Shown piece by piece: positions 36,723 to 50,555 of a DNA stretch of 64,000 nt. Position 1 is the first letter of the stretch. Every line of letters begins with the position of its first letter. The notes under the pieces are model-generated. The model saw nothing but the letters and a program-made list of their open reading frames with translations, was not told where the DNA came from and ran no database searches. The translations under genes and the position numbers were made by a program. Source of the stretch: Cyathus striatus (Eukaryota > Basidiomycota > Agaricomycetes > Agaricales > Nidulariaceae). The stretch spans positions 558,001 through 622,000 of the forward strand of contig JAOVFP010000018.1 in the NCBI GenBank assembly GCA_025738555.1, written 5' to 3'.

Positions 36723-39700
36723 TATGGTGTTCAAACTGCACATTTAATCATTTCCCACGCCACTTCTTCTCGGTAGCGCTACTCTTCGGAGACATGTCCG
36801 GCGCCATCTTTTGGTATTCGCGCACACCATTTTGTATTCACGCGCGCCACTTTTGTATGCTCTGCACCAACACTGTGCCATATTTTCGATGCACGCGCCA
36901 CTTTTACAAGTTCACTGCCCTACTCTCGCGCCATGTTTTGGTCTGCGCCACTATTGCATCTACCAAATGCAATTTTTTACAATCTTTGATAATCTATGCT
37001 CTTCCATCATCATCATAACTTAGGCAAAATAGATCAAAAATTAACATTATGTACAATTACAATACAAAACGGTAATCATTGTGACTTCAGTGCTGTACTT
37101 GTACCATACCTCTAGCAGTACATAAATTATTGATCACAAAATTGTAGCTCTATGATACATACAAAGTCAAATCAATAGTACAACAAACTATATACCTCAT
37201 CAATTGGACTAGTGATAGTCCCTGTTCGAGCGGCTCTGTTGGAGGGTATCATGTCTAGGAGACATGTTCTGGCCGCTATGGAGAGACTGCTTCATTGGAC
37301 TGGTTAATCTGGACGAATTGCATAGTTTTGCAGATAGAATATCAACCCAAAAGCAAGCCCTTGCTTTGTGATAGGGCGGATAGAAACCGCTGTGGTCAAG
37401 GTCCCTATGCAACCATATGCTGGCACCAGTGGACAGCCGGCTGCTCAACTTCAAGCTGTTGAAGTTTCGGAATAACATTGGTACACACAGAATTATGAGG
37501 GGGGAGGTAGGGAGAAGGGCATGAAGGGGAGGATGGAAGTCGTGCTGCCAATGGTGCTGGGAGAGAACGATGGTGAGAGGTAGCCCGTGATGATACAGCT
37601 TCCAGAGTCCTAACTGTACACGCACTGACAGCACTGTAAGTACCAAAAGATGGTGAAATGTTACGATAAAGTTCTGGTTGGGACGTTTATTGTACAAGTC
37701 CGATAATCACATGATTTACAAGTTCTAGGAACAAGTAATTCAGTATATCGAGTTCAAGTCTCTATTCACGAGCTCTTAAGTTGATTAGACTTAAGTGCGA
37801 GCGAAGTGAATGAATCAAAGTAAAGCTAGTTCGATTTAAGCTGAAGCTTGAGCTCTACAGCCCAAGTTACTACTGTTTAAATACAACAAGTTCGTACTAA
37901 TAATAAGTAAGAATGTAACTAAATAAGTCAAGATGCTGTGCATTGGCTGCACATTACTGCGGCGCAGTAATAAGAAAGAAAGATATACTAAATAAAGTAA
38001 GTGACTCAAGATGAGTCATGAATGGGATGACAATTGTGTAAGTAAAGAAGCAAGATGTTTGGTATCAAAGATGATACCAAACATGTCGACGAAATGCAAA
38101 GAAAACATACGTAAATAGGTAAAAGGAAATAAAATCGTAACATGAAAGAAGCAGTGAATTACCAGCAGTATGAGTTGAGCTTAGCACATCCTCCCCTTTC
38201 TACCTTGCTTGCACCAGAATCCACAATGTCTTGTTTCAATTTGATGACACAGTGGACCTACTAAACATTTAGTCAGTTGCTGTACTAGATAGCCATCCAC
38301 GCATATATAGCACTATGCACAACAACAGGAAATTGAAGTAAAAGTGAGTTAGCTTAAAGATGTGGACCATGGGGAATGAGAAAGTTCAATGGAGGGAACT
38401 TGGAGAAGGCACTCACTGGCACCGTAACTTGGGAGTCAGAACAGTTCGCACATTATGTCATAGTTATTGTCACATAGTGACACATACGATTTGTGTGGGA
38501 AATCAACAAAACAACATGTGATATATTGCTGTGTATGTGAGTATATACGCGTTAATTAGTACTATTTGGTAGAGGCCTCTTGCCAGCGTGGCTGTAACGT
38601 GCTTGTTGTATCGACAGTTGTTCAACCTCATTCCCTACTATCATTCCCCTTGCTTCACACTACACCTCATTCCCCTTCCTTCAGCGCTGGAAGTTAGAAC
38701 TGTTCAAGTTCCACTGATGGTATGTTTGGCATTTCCACTCTGACATATGGACTTGCTTAATTATACTCATAGCCAAACTTCTTGGACATGCTCTCCTCCG
38801 TTGCAGCCACTCATCGTTGCGTGATGTCTCACTTTGTCGCCGCTCTTGCTTAAGCTAGAGCTCAGGTTCCCTGTGCACTGGATGCCCATTCGCCACCTGG
38901 AGGTACAGAAGACTCTCGCGAGCTGTCAACTCCTCGCTCACCAAACCTGTGGCTCCAATGCTCCAACACAACAAACGGCCCGCTCCCTGATGAGGCCATT
39001 CTTTCGAATGCATATCCAGTTGCTCTATTCTTATGCCCTATATGTGCTTTCTTCACATCGTCACTGAGATATCTGATGGGTCAAGAAGAGGCTGCTGCTA
39101 GGAAGAGGGATGGTATATCTGTGGTTTATATGTTTTGGTTACCACTGTATATGTAAGTGTTGAGGGCAGCTTGTTAAATAAATTTGTAACATAGATTTTG
39201 TATTATATCTACATAATATAAGTTTCTACTTGATAGTTGTGGACTGTAACAAACTTGTGTTTAGTTAGATACAAAAAGTGGCCAGACCAAAAAGTGGTGC
39301 GAAAGTAGGGCAGTGAACTTGTAAAAGTGGCGCGCGCATCGAAAATATGGCGCGAAAGTAGGGCAGTAAATATGGCGTTCAAACTGCACATTTATTCGGG
39401 TGCCACGCTACTTCTTGATGCCAGCACCCCTTTGGGGGACCAACTTCGCGCGCTACTTTTCATTGGTACCGCGCCACTTTCTCTTGACTTTGTCGCAACT
39501 CGCCACCCCTTTCTCAGTTCATCCAAGCGCTACCCCGCTTTTTTTGTCCCGCGCGCCACTTTCTGAGTTCACTCAGCACCACTTTTTGTAGCCAGATAGC
39601 TTAAGTACTCCAAAAATATCAACAATTACTAAGTTAAATGAAATATATTATATACTACTAGAAATAATACTAGTCTACAGTATCTTTTAATTGTATAAAA

Positions 39701-41652
39701 TACATATTTTTTGACTAAAGGTGGTATGAGCGAGGGCGTATAAGTAGACCGCATTACGTAAATGATGGGAGCGAACAATGCGCGGGCAATCCCGAACACC
39801 ACAGGATATGTCAAACCCCAATAAAGACAAAGACACCTACGTGAACCCCGGCAACGACAACAGAAAGACACCTATCTGAAAAATGCTTCGCAGCCAGCCA
39901 TTTACGTATTTGTCTGCATGCATGAGTACAACCCTCCTACCCACAGCTCCCTTCTAAAGGCGGATGGTTTCGGTAATGGCGACCAATGGCACGAGAAGAC
40001 AGAGGGTGGGGCTGAATATAGGAATGCAGAGTGCTAAAGTTCAACATAGCCCGGCGATGATGGTGAAGTTGGCACCCTGTCCCATAAATACATTGAAAAT
40101 AAATAGTATGTCAGTACTTACTTAGCGGGAGAAGTTGTAATTGAGCACGAACCTACAAGAACAGAGGACCTTAAACCAACTAGAGCATTTCGCGTTCGCT
40201 TGTTTCCAACAACCCCGCAACCCAAGCTGGAAATGAAGCGACTAGAAGAGAGACAGAACGAGTATAGAGGCCAAGATGATCGAGCACAGAGGAAGCACAA
40301 CACAGAGCGTCTTTGCGGACTGACTAGGACTGCTGGCAGTGGTAGCAGAAGACGAAACACTAGCTCGAGTGCTGGCGGTGGAGGCTGCTCGCAAACAACA
40401 CAAACTAACACGTACATAAGAGTACATATTTGTGTTTATTTAATACCACATGCGTAATGTTGTTTATCTCCCATGGTACACCACCAATTCTGAGTTCCGA
40501 TTCTACTCTGTCGCTTACTGCTTGACACGCAACACCGAACATCTACACTTGTCTATACTCTTTCCCATTGCCCTACATTGACTTTCCCCATTTTCTTTGT
40601 GCTCTCTATGCACCAACTCCTCGAAGCCTTAACCATAACGTCCTATTCCTTCCCCGAATGCTACCATCAAATAGGCAGACTCTCAACTCTTTATTTCGGA
40701 TTACTTCGACATAATGTGTGGCCAGTGGCCTCTAGTTCATGGTTAGTAGGATTTTAGGGGTGCTGATTAAAATGTGCGTATATATGCGAAGATTTTGTTT
40801 CTTCTACACCATTTACTTACGTATATCAGACATCTCCCTGTGGCACCCCCTCCCTACACAGTGTGCCCCCGGCCCTCAGAGACACACTTCGGCTACATGC
40901 CTCCTCCGGTATCTTGTGCAGGATGATGGAGAGCCGCTCAGTTGAGTGTTATGACCCCACTTCCTAGCTCGTTTCCCGCTCGTCTACTGTATCGACACAT
41001 CGTTTCGCGGCACTCAGCTCGGGATCTCATCACTTACGCACATCCGATGGATTGCCGGTGGATTGCGCGTTGTTCGCTCCCATCATTTACGTAATGCGGT
41101 CTACTTATACGCCCTCGCTCATACCACCTTTAGTCAAAAATATGTATTTCATACAATTAAAAGACACTGTAGACTAGTATTATTTCTAGTAGTATAATAA
41201 TATATTCCATTTAACTTAGTAATTGTTGACATTTTTGGAGTACTTAAGCTATCTGGCTACAAAAAGTGGTGCTGAGTGAACTCAGAAAGTGGCGCGCGGG
41301 ACAAAAAAAGCAAGGTAGCGCTTGGATGAACTGAGAAAGGGGCGGCGAGTTGCGACAAAGTCAAGAGAAAGTGGCGCGGTACCAACGAAAAGTAGCGCGC
41401 GAAGTTGGTCCCCCAAAGGGGGCGCTGGCATCAAGAAGTAGCGCGGCACCCGAATAAATGTGCAGTTTGAACGCCATAAGTAAACTTGTAAAAGTGGCGC
41501 GCGCATCGAAAATATGGCGCAGTGTTGGTGCAGAGCATACAAAAGTGGCGCGCGCGAATACCAAAAGATGGCGCCGGACATGTCTCCAAAGAGTAGCGCT
41601 ACCGAGAAGAAGTGGCGCGGGAAATGATTAAATGTGCAGTTTGAACACCATA
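36723..41652. mobile_element. TIR transposon T1 (4930 bp with nested T2), 6-bp duplication CTGGAT
   Basis: Left end TATGGTGTTCAAACTGCACA at 36723 and its inverse ending at 41652 are flanked by CTGGAT (36717-36722 and 41653-41658). Arms match for at least 170 bp and contain dense copies of CGCGCCAC / GTGGCGCG about every 20-30 bp. The right arm is interrupted by T2 (39371-41478), flanked by AGTAAA; without T2, T1 is about 2.8 kb. A minus-strand frame in the interior (37697-37209, 162 codons) has no recognised domain. Superfamily not identified. Confidence 0.8.
39371..41478. mobile_element. TIR transposon T2 (2108 bp), nested in T1, duplication AGTAAA
   Basis: Ends TATGGCGTTCAAACTGCACA and its inverse; AGTAAA at 39365-39370 and 41479-41484. 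Inverted arms extend about 410 bp (39371-39790 and 41055-41478) and include an array of GTGGCGCG-type motifs plus an AT-rich block. TIR and motifs show it belongs to the same family as T1. The central ~1.25 kb (39790-41055) is not a recognised transposase; frames at 40118-40417 (-) and 40200-40457 (+) overlap antisense and lack domains. Confidence 0.85.
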
Positions 41653-41768
41653 CTGGATTCTCAGACTGTAGGTACGACACTTATGTAGCTAGTGAGGTAA
41701 AGGTCATGTGAACGACAACGTGTAGGTAATGAGGCAGCGGTAATGAAAACGAATGAAATCCACATTTT

Positions 41769-41795
41769 GCGGTGCAGGCAGAACGCATGCTCTAC
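41769..41795 (+). repeat. recurrent hairpin motif, copy 2
   Basis: GCGGTGCAGGCAGAAC followed by GCATGCTCTAC, related to 26270 and 51501. Confidence 0.45.
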
Positions 41796-43910
41796 AATAT
41801 CTGAGCTCATAATTTTTCAGTTTTTCTCGGATCAACCCTGCGGAAGTTCTGACTGGGGTTCAGGCCTAGGTCTAGATGAGAAGACGCCAGCGTAGCAATA
41901 GGGTATGTTAGAATTCACTAATTATAATAGTGTATTAATGGGTTTACGGGAAATAGGAGAGGGTGCTGACGTTGGGACATAATGGAGTTAGCGAAGTTAT
42001 CATTGTGTTCCTTGAATCGCTAATGAGCTCGATTGGACATGGAAGACACCCACGAAATGAGAAAGCCCCCCTGGGCGCTAACGGGTTCTTGTTCATCTCG
42101 TCAAATTCACGTATACGGCAGAAGATAAAATTGAGTATACTTCATTCAAATAGCTAGAGCTACATGTCCCTAAAGACAAGCTATATAATATTGTCGCGGT
42201 AGAGGGAGAGTCGAAGAACGACTCGGTTTACTGCTGCGTGGACAAGGTACGTGCGAGTGTAAGTTGCAACGGCGTAGATAGGCGACACAGGACCCGCACT
42301 ACACCATCCCCATCCCCCGTAAAGCTTCCAACACACTCTCCCGTCTCCTCCCGGGACTCCGACTCCGACTGCGTAAATCCACATCCCCTCTCTATGGAGA
42401 AAGAAGAAAAGTGGACGGAGACGGGGGCCTTGGTTTCCTGCTGCGTGGACAAGGTACCTGCAGGTGTAGGCGAATTGGGCTGCACCGACGCAGACGTAGA
42501 CGAGGTTATACTCCTCGGCGACCCAGGACCAGGACTCGCATAGCACTGGTCACCACATGCGCCCGTCGCCAATCGGACACCCCCTGTAAAGTTTCTAACA
42601 ATCCCTCCCTCTTCCCGAGACTCCGACTCTCCCAATGGGACTCGGAGACGCCCACTTCGTCACTGACATCGTTAAGTGACGAGAGAGATCGACAGGAGGA
42701 TGGAACTTGAAGTGACGGAATTGGATTCTGTGTGTTCCTGGTCGTTCTGTGCGTAGGTATTGGGCCATATGTCTCAGATCAATCCGAAGAACACTGGAAT
42801 AGAGTCGAAAACGGGTTTTTGCAGCGGGCAGTATACCTAGCTTCGGACTAGCGAATATGTATTATGGACCACGAGGCAGTAGGAGCTAAAATGTACCGGG
42901 TGGAGGCGCGTTGCCAGATAGAATGTGCACATCTCAGCAGTGGAACGTCATGCACTGACTGTTTCATGACCCCGATAGAATCTCTAGTAATACCACCCGG
43001 GCCAATCGAGTCCCTACTGACTTCACAACGCCTACACAGGCTGGACAGTGCTAATGTATAACTCGTCTCATGCCGCGTATAAGATTCGTTGGTGTCTTGA
43101 TAGGTTGTCATTTGCTAGAGAGGCGCCCATGGTGGACGGGGATGGAACGTAGAGGGAGTCGTCACGGTGCTTTGATATACAACTACGTTGCGTTCACTGG
43201 GATCCGGAGACGCGTCGGATAATGTATCTGGTACGGCGATGCTTTAATTGGGTGGCCAGAGGGAGAAGGATGGAAAGTATAGGAAGGAGTGTTGAAGACA
43301 CGATACAGTTGGATGAGTGGATGGATGGAGGTAAAGGTGGGTGTGAGCTCACTATCTGAATTCCGATCGTGTACGTCCAGTTCAAAGCTTGAGTTGAGCG
43401 GACAGCTGGACCATCTGCGCACTATAAGCCTCCTCCTGCTCGGTACTGATATCGAATATCGCCCCTCTCCTTCCTTCGAATACCAGGCGCACGACAGGAA
43501 ATCACATCACGGCACGAATGTGCGTGGATGCAGAACTTCGGTGCGATGCAGGCTGGATATGATAGGCTTTTTGAAATTTGGCCTACGGTCGTATGGGGGA
43601 ATCTGGGTGGAGGTGGGAGAGATGTCGATGTCGATGAAGGACGATATATAGGAGATGGCGGACGGTTCACACATGTTACGGGTGCTAGGAGGGAAAAGAG
43701 CTAGGGCGCAGGGTACTGAGCTCGTTGGTTTGAGGTCCTACAGCAATTAGCCTAGGGTGAGACTTCTCAGACCAGAATACACCTGCGCATCAACAACGTA
43801 CTCCAACAGTCCGACCCAGCGAAGAGCAAACCCTGTAGTTGCAGGAATGTGTAGAGCTGGTTGCATTGTGGGCACTGGGAGTTGCGTTTGTCGTTAGAGT
43901 GGGACGAAGC

Positions 43911-46062
43911 TAGGGCTGTACACCGTACCTAGACCGGAAGCCGGTCGGTATCGTGAGACTGAGCTCACGTGATATGAACGATTGTATCGTGTCGATATAC
44001 CGACCGGTCCAACTCGTCAAATTTAGGCGGGGTAAAAGTTATCGGCGTTAAGACCTTTTGGGCTTCAAAAATTGCCTTTTTGGGATTGTCGAGCCCTCGC
44101 GGGTATGCATGATCCCCCTCATCGTCTCTCATTTTTATTGTGTTTCCCTTCAGCTTTGCACTTTTTATCCTTTATTTCGAATAGTATTATACATTTTACA
44201 ATTATCTGAACCATTACCATGTCTAAGAACCAAGGTATAGCCCATGTAGTGTCCCTTGCCCCCACCAGTCAACTAGGCAGCACCTCTAACAATCCAATTC
44301 CACCATCTTCCCTCTATCCTTGCACATCCCAACCTTTTGAAGCACCAAATCCCTAAAATATACCATATTTATAGGCCATGGAAAGGAGTTATCGCACTTT
44401 CAGCTGTTTAGTGTTGACTTTTGAAGGCATGCGTGAATCTTGAGTGCTATCCGTTGACCATGGAGACTAATGTAGCGTATTCTGGGAAGCGGGTGGTGTT
44501 GAAATGTAGATGTAGTCAATAAATAGTGGAATTGAGGAGCCTTCGGGAGGGAGTAATGGAAGGGAGGACAGCAGGTAAGATGAGAGACGTGTTGCGCGCG
44601 AGCACTGAGATGAGAAAGTACGGCTCTATCCGAAAACCCAAAAAAGGCGATTTTGCGAAGCCTTAACGCCGATAACTTTTACCCCGCCTAAATTCGACGA
44701 GTTGGACCGGTCGGTATATCGACACGATACAATCGTTCATATCACGTGAACGCAGTCTCACGATACCGACCGGCCACCGGTCTACACCGTACCGTATACG
44801 GTATACGGCCGTATAGCTTACGGTCAGGTGACGGTTACGGTTTGCCCGTAACCGTACCGTATCAATGAATTTTTTCAGCACGAAAAAACGGTACGGTCCG
44901 TAAAACGGTTACGGACGGCCTCATACGGTTATACGGGTAGTAAATGTGTGATTTTATTTTTTCGAAGCAGTAATTTTGTTATATAAAGTATCGAAGAAGT
45001 GTTTACAAAGCATAAAATGCGAATTGGACACTGCATAAGAGATCCAATGCTATCAAAAGGTTCATTACTATCGTGTACAACTCAAATAGGCCTTGCATGT
45101 GAGCCATTAGTATGTTTATATAGTGTGTTTAATAGATGAAAGTTCAATTGAACGACGTCGAAATATTTATAAACATAAAAAATCATAAAATAATACGATT
45201 GAGCTACATGGGGCGTGGGGGTGTCGAGTACCAGTTACTATGTCCGGTTTAGCCGAGCGCGTAGAATAGTAGCCGCCGGAGATACTTGTCAGCAAAGGTG
45301 CGTAACGAGTATCAGCGTGGTGGTCAGAGCGGATCGTGACAACTTTAAGACAGTAGTAGTTTTTATACAGAGCCTATCTTGTATTCTACTAATATTAGAT
45401 AGTGTGAGCAGTATCTAATATTTGTATTCTGAGCGAGTGGGCCAAGGGGCAATGAGTTAAAGGTAAAGTAGATAATATTATTGGGTACTAAATGCTGTGG
45501 TTATATACATTGTCTACTGTGTAACTAGAACGTTTGCATATTGCCAGACTATGTGAGAATATTTTAACAATTTCTATAGAAGTGCAGGGTATTCTATAAC
45601 CGAAAGGAATCAAATTTTATAAGTAAGATAAGTAGGTAGTTGAATACCATAGTAGAAATGCGATGGTATACTATTCAAATAACATATTCCATAAGTTAAT
45701 AACATACCTCTTATTCGCTCGCCTCCAGTAAGCGTGGGAAATCTCTCCGAAAAGGAAGACAAAAGAAAGAACTGACGGAAATGGGTTATAAAATAACAGT
45801 AATAGGGTATATGTTTGCCCAAAAATATATACATGAATTCTTATATTCAATGGTACTTATCTGTGTGGAAGAAACTCATACTTACATACCGTATGACCGT
45901 AAACAGCCGTCATACGGCCGTATTCATACGGGAAACATACGGTCGACGGTACGGTCTAATCCGTACCGTATTGAACCACTGAAAAACCTCACCTAGACGG
46001 TACGGCCCGGTAAATACGGTAGCCCGTATAGCCGTATTATACGGTTACGGTGTACAGCCCTA
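43911..46062. mobile_element. hAT-type non-autonomous transposon, 8-bp duplication GACGAAGC
   Basis: Ends TAGGGCTGTACACCGTA and its inverse, flanked by GACGAAGC (43903-43910 and 46063-46070). R1 keeps the empty site as GGGACGAAGCCGAG. Subterminal regions (about 44785-44935 and 45885-46060) are packed with TACGGT/ACCGTA motifs, as expected of transposase-binding sites. No transposase. It contains a further insertion (43930-44784). Confidence 0.88.
43930..44784. mobile_element. nested TIR element, 855 bp, 9-bp duplication CACCGTACC
   Basis: Arms of about 150 bp: TAGACCGG..GCCGGTCGGTATCGTGAGACT on the left and the inverse on the right, including GGCGGGGTAAAAGTTATCGG in both. CACCGTACC lies at 43921-43929 and 44785-44793. 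Long TIRs and a 9-bp duplication suggest a Mutator-like element. Removing it rejoins the hAT terminus. Interior without recognised genes. Confidence 0.8.
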
Positions 46063-46920
46063 GACGAAGCCAATCGCGAGAGATATGGCGTTTGAGTTAT
46101 GCCAGTGAGTAGGAAGCTTGTGAGCATCTTGTCATTGACGAGCTCGAGCCTCGACGCGCATGAAAATCAATTCGGATCTCCGAATCCCGCGGAGTCTCAT
46201 GCCAATAACATACACACGTGACATCTCCGTGACAATGACATTTTCAAATCAATGTCATTGTTGATTCCCGGTGAAAATTCCGTCGAGGGGAATCGAAGAA
46301 AAATCGAGTCAAAACGAGAAGTCTCGTTCTGGCTCGATTTTTGCAACTATACTTGATCATTTCTAGATCAATCAAGCAACAAATCAAGCCAGGTATAGAA
46401 GAATCAAGCCTAAATAGAAGGTGTGTTTTATTTCCTTTTCTAGTATGCTATTCAATCCAGAGTCTCGTCCATTTCAAGAACTATCTAGGTACAACGAGAC
46501 GTATCGAGAAAAATATAAGCATTACTATTCCCAGCTGTTCCCTGGAACTTCACTCCTTCAAATTGAGCACCATTGAGCACCATTGAGCACCATTGAGCAT
46601 AATCAAGAGCTATTCCCTTGCTCGCTCCCTTCCCCTCCCTTTGCTCCCTATCTCCCTCCTTTCTCTCCTCCTTCCCCTCCCGCTCACATTCCCCCCTCGC
46701 ACCCATGCTCTCGCTTGCTCCCCTCTCATAGCCCTCTCCCCTCGCTCGACCCTCCCTTCGCTACTTTCGATGTTAACCTAACAGCAGACAACGTTGGTTA
46801 GTATGTAGTAGAAATAATACAAAATACGGTTGTATCACCACATACTGTCTCTGTCATAAAGCCATGCCCTTATTTGGCACTACAACGGTATACCAGGAAG
46901 CATAGAGAAGAGGGTCATTT

Positions 46921-47043
46921 ATAATTTTATGGATCTAAACAGTTAGGGTAATGATATGTAGGACGGTGTGCACCGTGTGGCGACTCGTGGTGGAAGTACA
47001 GATAAAAGCCACTGTGGGAGGTTCTGGGTAAATATTTTTAACT
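46921..47043 (+). repeat. dispersed ~115-bp repeat, copy 2
   Basis: Collinear with 15445-15558 (AAACAGTTAGGGTAATGATA, GGTGTGCAC, GTGTGGCGA, GGGTAAATATTT). About 60 bp after the end of R2. Confidence 0.65.
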
Positions 47044-47555
47044 ATTTACCGACGACGTTGGTCCAATTCATGAGTATACTAAATACATTTTGAATAGTTT
47101 TGGTTTCAATAGTGGCAGGAGCCAATCAGGTTGAGATCCCAAAGTCAGATCTCAAAATTGCCTTTTCAGGATGTCAAGAGTCCCCTAAGACCCACCTACC
47201 TTAAAAGGTAGTGGGAATTTTGACATCATTTTCAAGAAATAGGTCTTGTTTACTTTACTCGCGACAGAACGGCTTGAAACTTGGGAAAAGTGAAGCTTAC
47301 ATTCCATTTCATGTATTAAGATGCAAAAGAGGGAGGATAATACGTAGATATTAAGATATTTGAGCATCAAGTTTTGGTGTACAGATGGGCGCTCAGTCGC
47401 TGTAATGGTGGCGTTTGCCCCACCACACTCCGACGGCATGTGATGTTTCTATTCTTGGTACGAAAGCAATGACTTCATTCTCTCATTCAACCATTTATCC
47501 AGCACTATTAGTCAGAAATAACAAACTTCGACGGTCAACCCCTTTCGACGCCACG
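47044..47555. other. P450 upstream region, no gene
   Basis: Small antisense frame 47185-47439 has no domain. The sequence leads into the P450 core promoter. Confidence 0.35.
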
Positions 47556-47564
47556 GTATATATA
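47556..47564 (+). promoter_or_regulatory. TATA box of the P450 gene
   Basis: GGTATATATACTG lies about 55 bp before the ATG (47615). The leader in between ends CATTCCGCCACAATG, with C/A at the -3 region as in many fungal starts. Confidence 0.55.
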
Positions 47565-47614
47565 CTGCGCTTGCATAGACTCGACCTATCATCAACCCAT
47601 CACATTCCGCCACA

Positions 47615-49865
47615 ATGTCATATAAAGTGTTTGTCACTGGTCTTCTCTCCCCCTTTCTGGCCCTTCTTCTTATCAAGGTTGTACACTCCTATTTTCATGC
47701 TTCAAAAGCTCCGCTTCCGCCAAAACCCAATACACTTCCTCTAGTCGGAGAATTACTTGCTTTAACGGGAGATGTGAAATCGGACTGTAAAATCTATCAC
47801 AAATGGTGCAAGGAACTCGGTACTCACTTTATTTTCGGTGTTCAACACTATTTTATGACCAGTATAATTCTTTACAGACACAGACATCATATACTTAAAC
47901 ATCCTTGGTTCCAGAATGATGATTCTGGATACGTATGAAGCGAGTAAAGAACTATTGGACAAGAGATCAGCTATAAACTCCGGAAGGTATATACTAATCT
48001 GCTATATATTTTTATGGAGCAGAATGTTGATCCAACTCAGGCCAAGGATGCCGATGCTTACCGATCTCATGGGTTGGGATTTTCACTTCGCTCTCATGGA
48101 TTACGGTATGTATGAATTCGAGCCGCAGGGTAAAAGGCTTACATGTCACATGTTATAGGAAATACGTGGTAAGTGTCACGATGAAGTTGATACAGATATT
48201 TGATCGCGTTGTCTCTGTGTGAAGGCGACAGCATAGGAAAGTAATGCATAAAGCATTTACCGCGTCTGCCGTTAAGGACTTCCGACCTCAACAAATAAAA
48301 GCAGCGCGTGGGCTTATTAAACGACTTCTGAGTGTACCTGAAGACACAGTGGACGAGATACGATTGTGCGTGTTCGATTGTTCACATATTTCCGGTACAC
48401 ATAGACTCCCTTGACTAATTTGTCTCCAAATGATACCAGGATGTCCGGAGAGATTATTCTATCGACTGCATATGGAATTAATGTAAAATCAGTGGACGAT
48501 CCTTACATCAGGCTGGCAGAAGAAGGTATTGATCCACTAAACCAAGCAGTTATCCCAGGAACGTTCCTTGTGGATACATTTCCATTGCTTAAGTACGTTC
48601 CTACGTGGTTTCCAGGAGCGGGTTTCAAACGTAAGGCAAGAGAATGGCGGAAAGCAGCGCGTGGCATGGTAGATATCCCATTTGAAGACACGAAGGCAGC
48701 AATTGTAATGATTCCTTTATTTTCGACGTGGATACACAGCTGACATGTGCACTTGCAGAAAAAAGGAACTGCAAATGCATCATTTGTTACGAAATGCCTT
48801 GATGGTATCAGTGGAGGAACAGCTGAGAGCATGAATGCCGAAGAGGAAATTGTGAAGTCGGTTGCCGGGACAATGTATCAAAGTAAGGTCATTTGCTTAA
48901 CTAATGATTTAAGTCCAAACATAGTCTAACGAACTTGCATTATTTCAATCTCACAGCTGGTTCTGAAACGGTACGAGGATATATTTTAAATTGCGGACAT
49001 GAGTTAACGTATCGATAGACTGCAGTTGGTCTGGCAGCTGGCATTCTAGCACTACTAGAGAACCCAGATGTACTAAAGAAAGCCCAGCAAGAGATAGATT
49101 CAGTTATTCTACCTGGGAATTTTCCAATCTTCGACGATCAAGAATCATTGCCATACACGACTGCTATTGTCAAAGAAATTTTACGATATCAAGCTATTGC
49201 ACCTATTGGTGAGTTTAATGAAGTATAAGTACATAATATGCAGTAAAATTGAGCTGTCTGAGAATCCAGGTGCTCCACATACCACCATCTCTGATGATGT
49301 ATACAACGGATATCACATTCCAGCCGGAACTATTTTAATGTCAAATATATGGTTAGTCTTTCTAGTATGACGTGTGACGACATGACGTGACGTGCTGTTT
49401 AACAGGGCAATTCTTCACGACGAAAAGGTGTTTCCGAACCCTGAGGCATTCATTCCAGAACGATTCATGGTGAATGATGAAGTTGCCGAAGCTAGATTGG
49501 AGGTGGCTTGGGGATATGGACGCAGGTGAGCGGAGAAGCTGCAAGTTTACTTACGTACTGTTTAACAGCAATCCAGGATCTGTGTGGGACGCTATATGGC
49601 ATTTTCTACAATCTGGATTGCACTTGCCTCCATTATAGCAGTTTATGACATTTCGAAACCAATTGATGAAGATGGAAATATTGTCCATCCAAGTCACAAG
49701 TATACTTTAACTTCGATTTTACCGTGAGTTCTTGTTTTTAATGCTATATATATGATTAATTTTGACATAATTCTTCTAAGATTTCCATTACCATTCAAGG
49801 CCATGTTCAAACCGAGAAATGAAGCCGCGGAAGCTTTGATCAGAAGTGGTTTTGATGATGCTTAA
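47615..49865 (+). CDS. cytochrome P450 monooxygenase
   Basis: Thirteen exons: 47615-47819, 47878-47986, 48023-48105, 48159-48168, 48225-48365, 48440-48704, 48759-48882, 48957-48970, 49019-49208, 49270-49351, 49406-49525, 49577-49723, 49781-49865. All phases agree; 524 residues. An N-terminal membrane anchor (residues ~5-25) is followed by a Pro-rich hinge (APLPPKPNTLPLVGE). Helix C has NTWRQHRKVMHKAF. The I-helix has AGTMYQTAGSETT, the K-helix KEILRYQ with ExxR, then FIPERF, and the haem loop WGYGRRICVGRYMA with the Cys ligand. It is expected to be an ER-bound monooxygenase; the substrate cannot be told. Two microexons of 10 and 14 nt are needed to keep the conserved motifs. Clan and CYP number not assigned. 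Confidence 0.92.
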
Positions 49866-50323
49866 GCCTCTTAGATTTGCAAGGTAAGGAATGGCATCAC
49901 AGTGTCTCGTTCAACTTTTGTAGTGTATCGCCCTCAAAAGTTCGTGAGATTTACTTTCATTAGCAAAGGATGTGTGGGCGTTTTGTGAAAGAGTAAAACT
50001 TTCCCGAAACACACTTCTACTAGTATACACCAATCTTAACCATAATATACTAAATAAATGATATTATCCAGGGACCAGAGACTGGAGACTGTGTCAGGTA
50101 CGAACATACCACTAATAATCAACACTTTGGCACTGTACTGGAATCATATAAAATTTACATTTAAATACAAGATAAATATCTAACTTTAAATAGGACATAA
50201 CTTTGATAAAGGTGCAGAAAATGAGCTGCGAATGGAGAAGTGGAAGGAAATTGCTGGATAAAGTGTTAAAATTTGGGTGTCAAGATCTTCAATTTTATGT
50301 AAGAAAGTAATTTGATTTTTGAA
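49866..50323. other. 3' flank of the P450 gene
   Basis: AT-rich; no gene recognised. Confidence 0.35.
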
Positions 50324-50555
50324 GCATGATTGTATGGAAAGTCTAACGACCACGCTGAAACGCATCAAATATAATTGGGCTCCAATGTCCGGCACCGCGG
50401 CTTTTCGGTTAGATATGATAATATTGGTTTCAGACTTTCAGTCTCGCTTAGTGTACTCAGGATCACTTACACAATATCTAAGTGTGAGTGAAGTGTGGTC
50501 GTCCGGTACCTAACCAAGTATGTGCGCACACAATGCGCTTAAGCAATTGTTTAGC
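50324..50555 (+). repeat. inverted repeat pair, left copy
   Basis: Matches the reverse complement of 52494-52733 over ~235 bp, with blocks such as TGGAAAGTCTAACGACC, ATATAATTGGGCTCC, GTGTACTCAGGATCACTTAC and GTCCGGTACC. Divergence is about 10-15% by eye. The copies are ~1.9 kb apart; no target duplication was found. Confidence 0.65.

Larger units (their letters stand above)
41854..46864. mobile_element. large non-coding repeat R, copy R2, split by a hAT element
   Basis: Begins TGGGGTTCAGGCCTAGG and ends CATAAAGCCA like R1, and follows R1 almost base for base apart from small indels. Interrupted at 43911-46062. No clear target duplication. Frames such as 42228-42635 are present in R1 only in altered form and have no domain; coding function is unlikely. 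Confidence 0.65.
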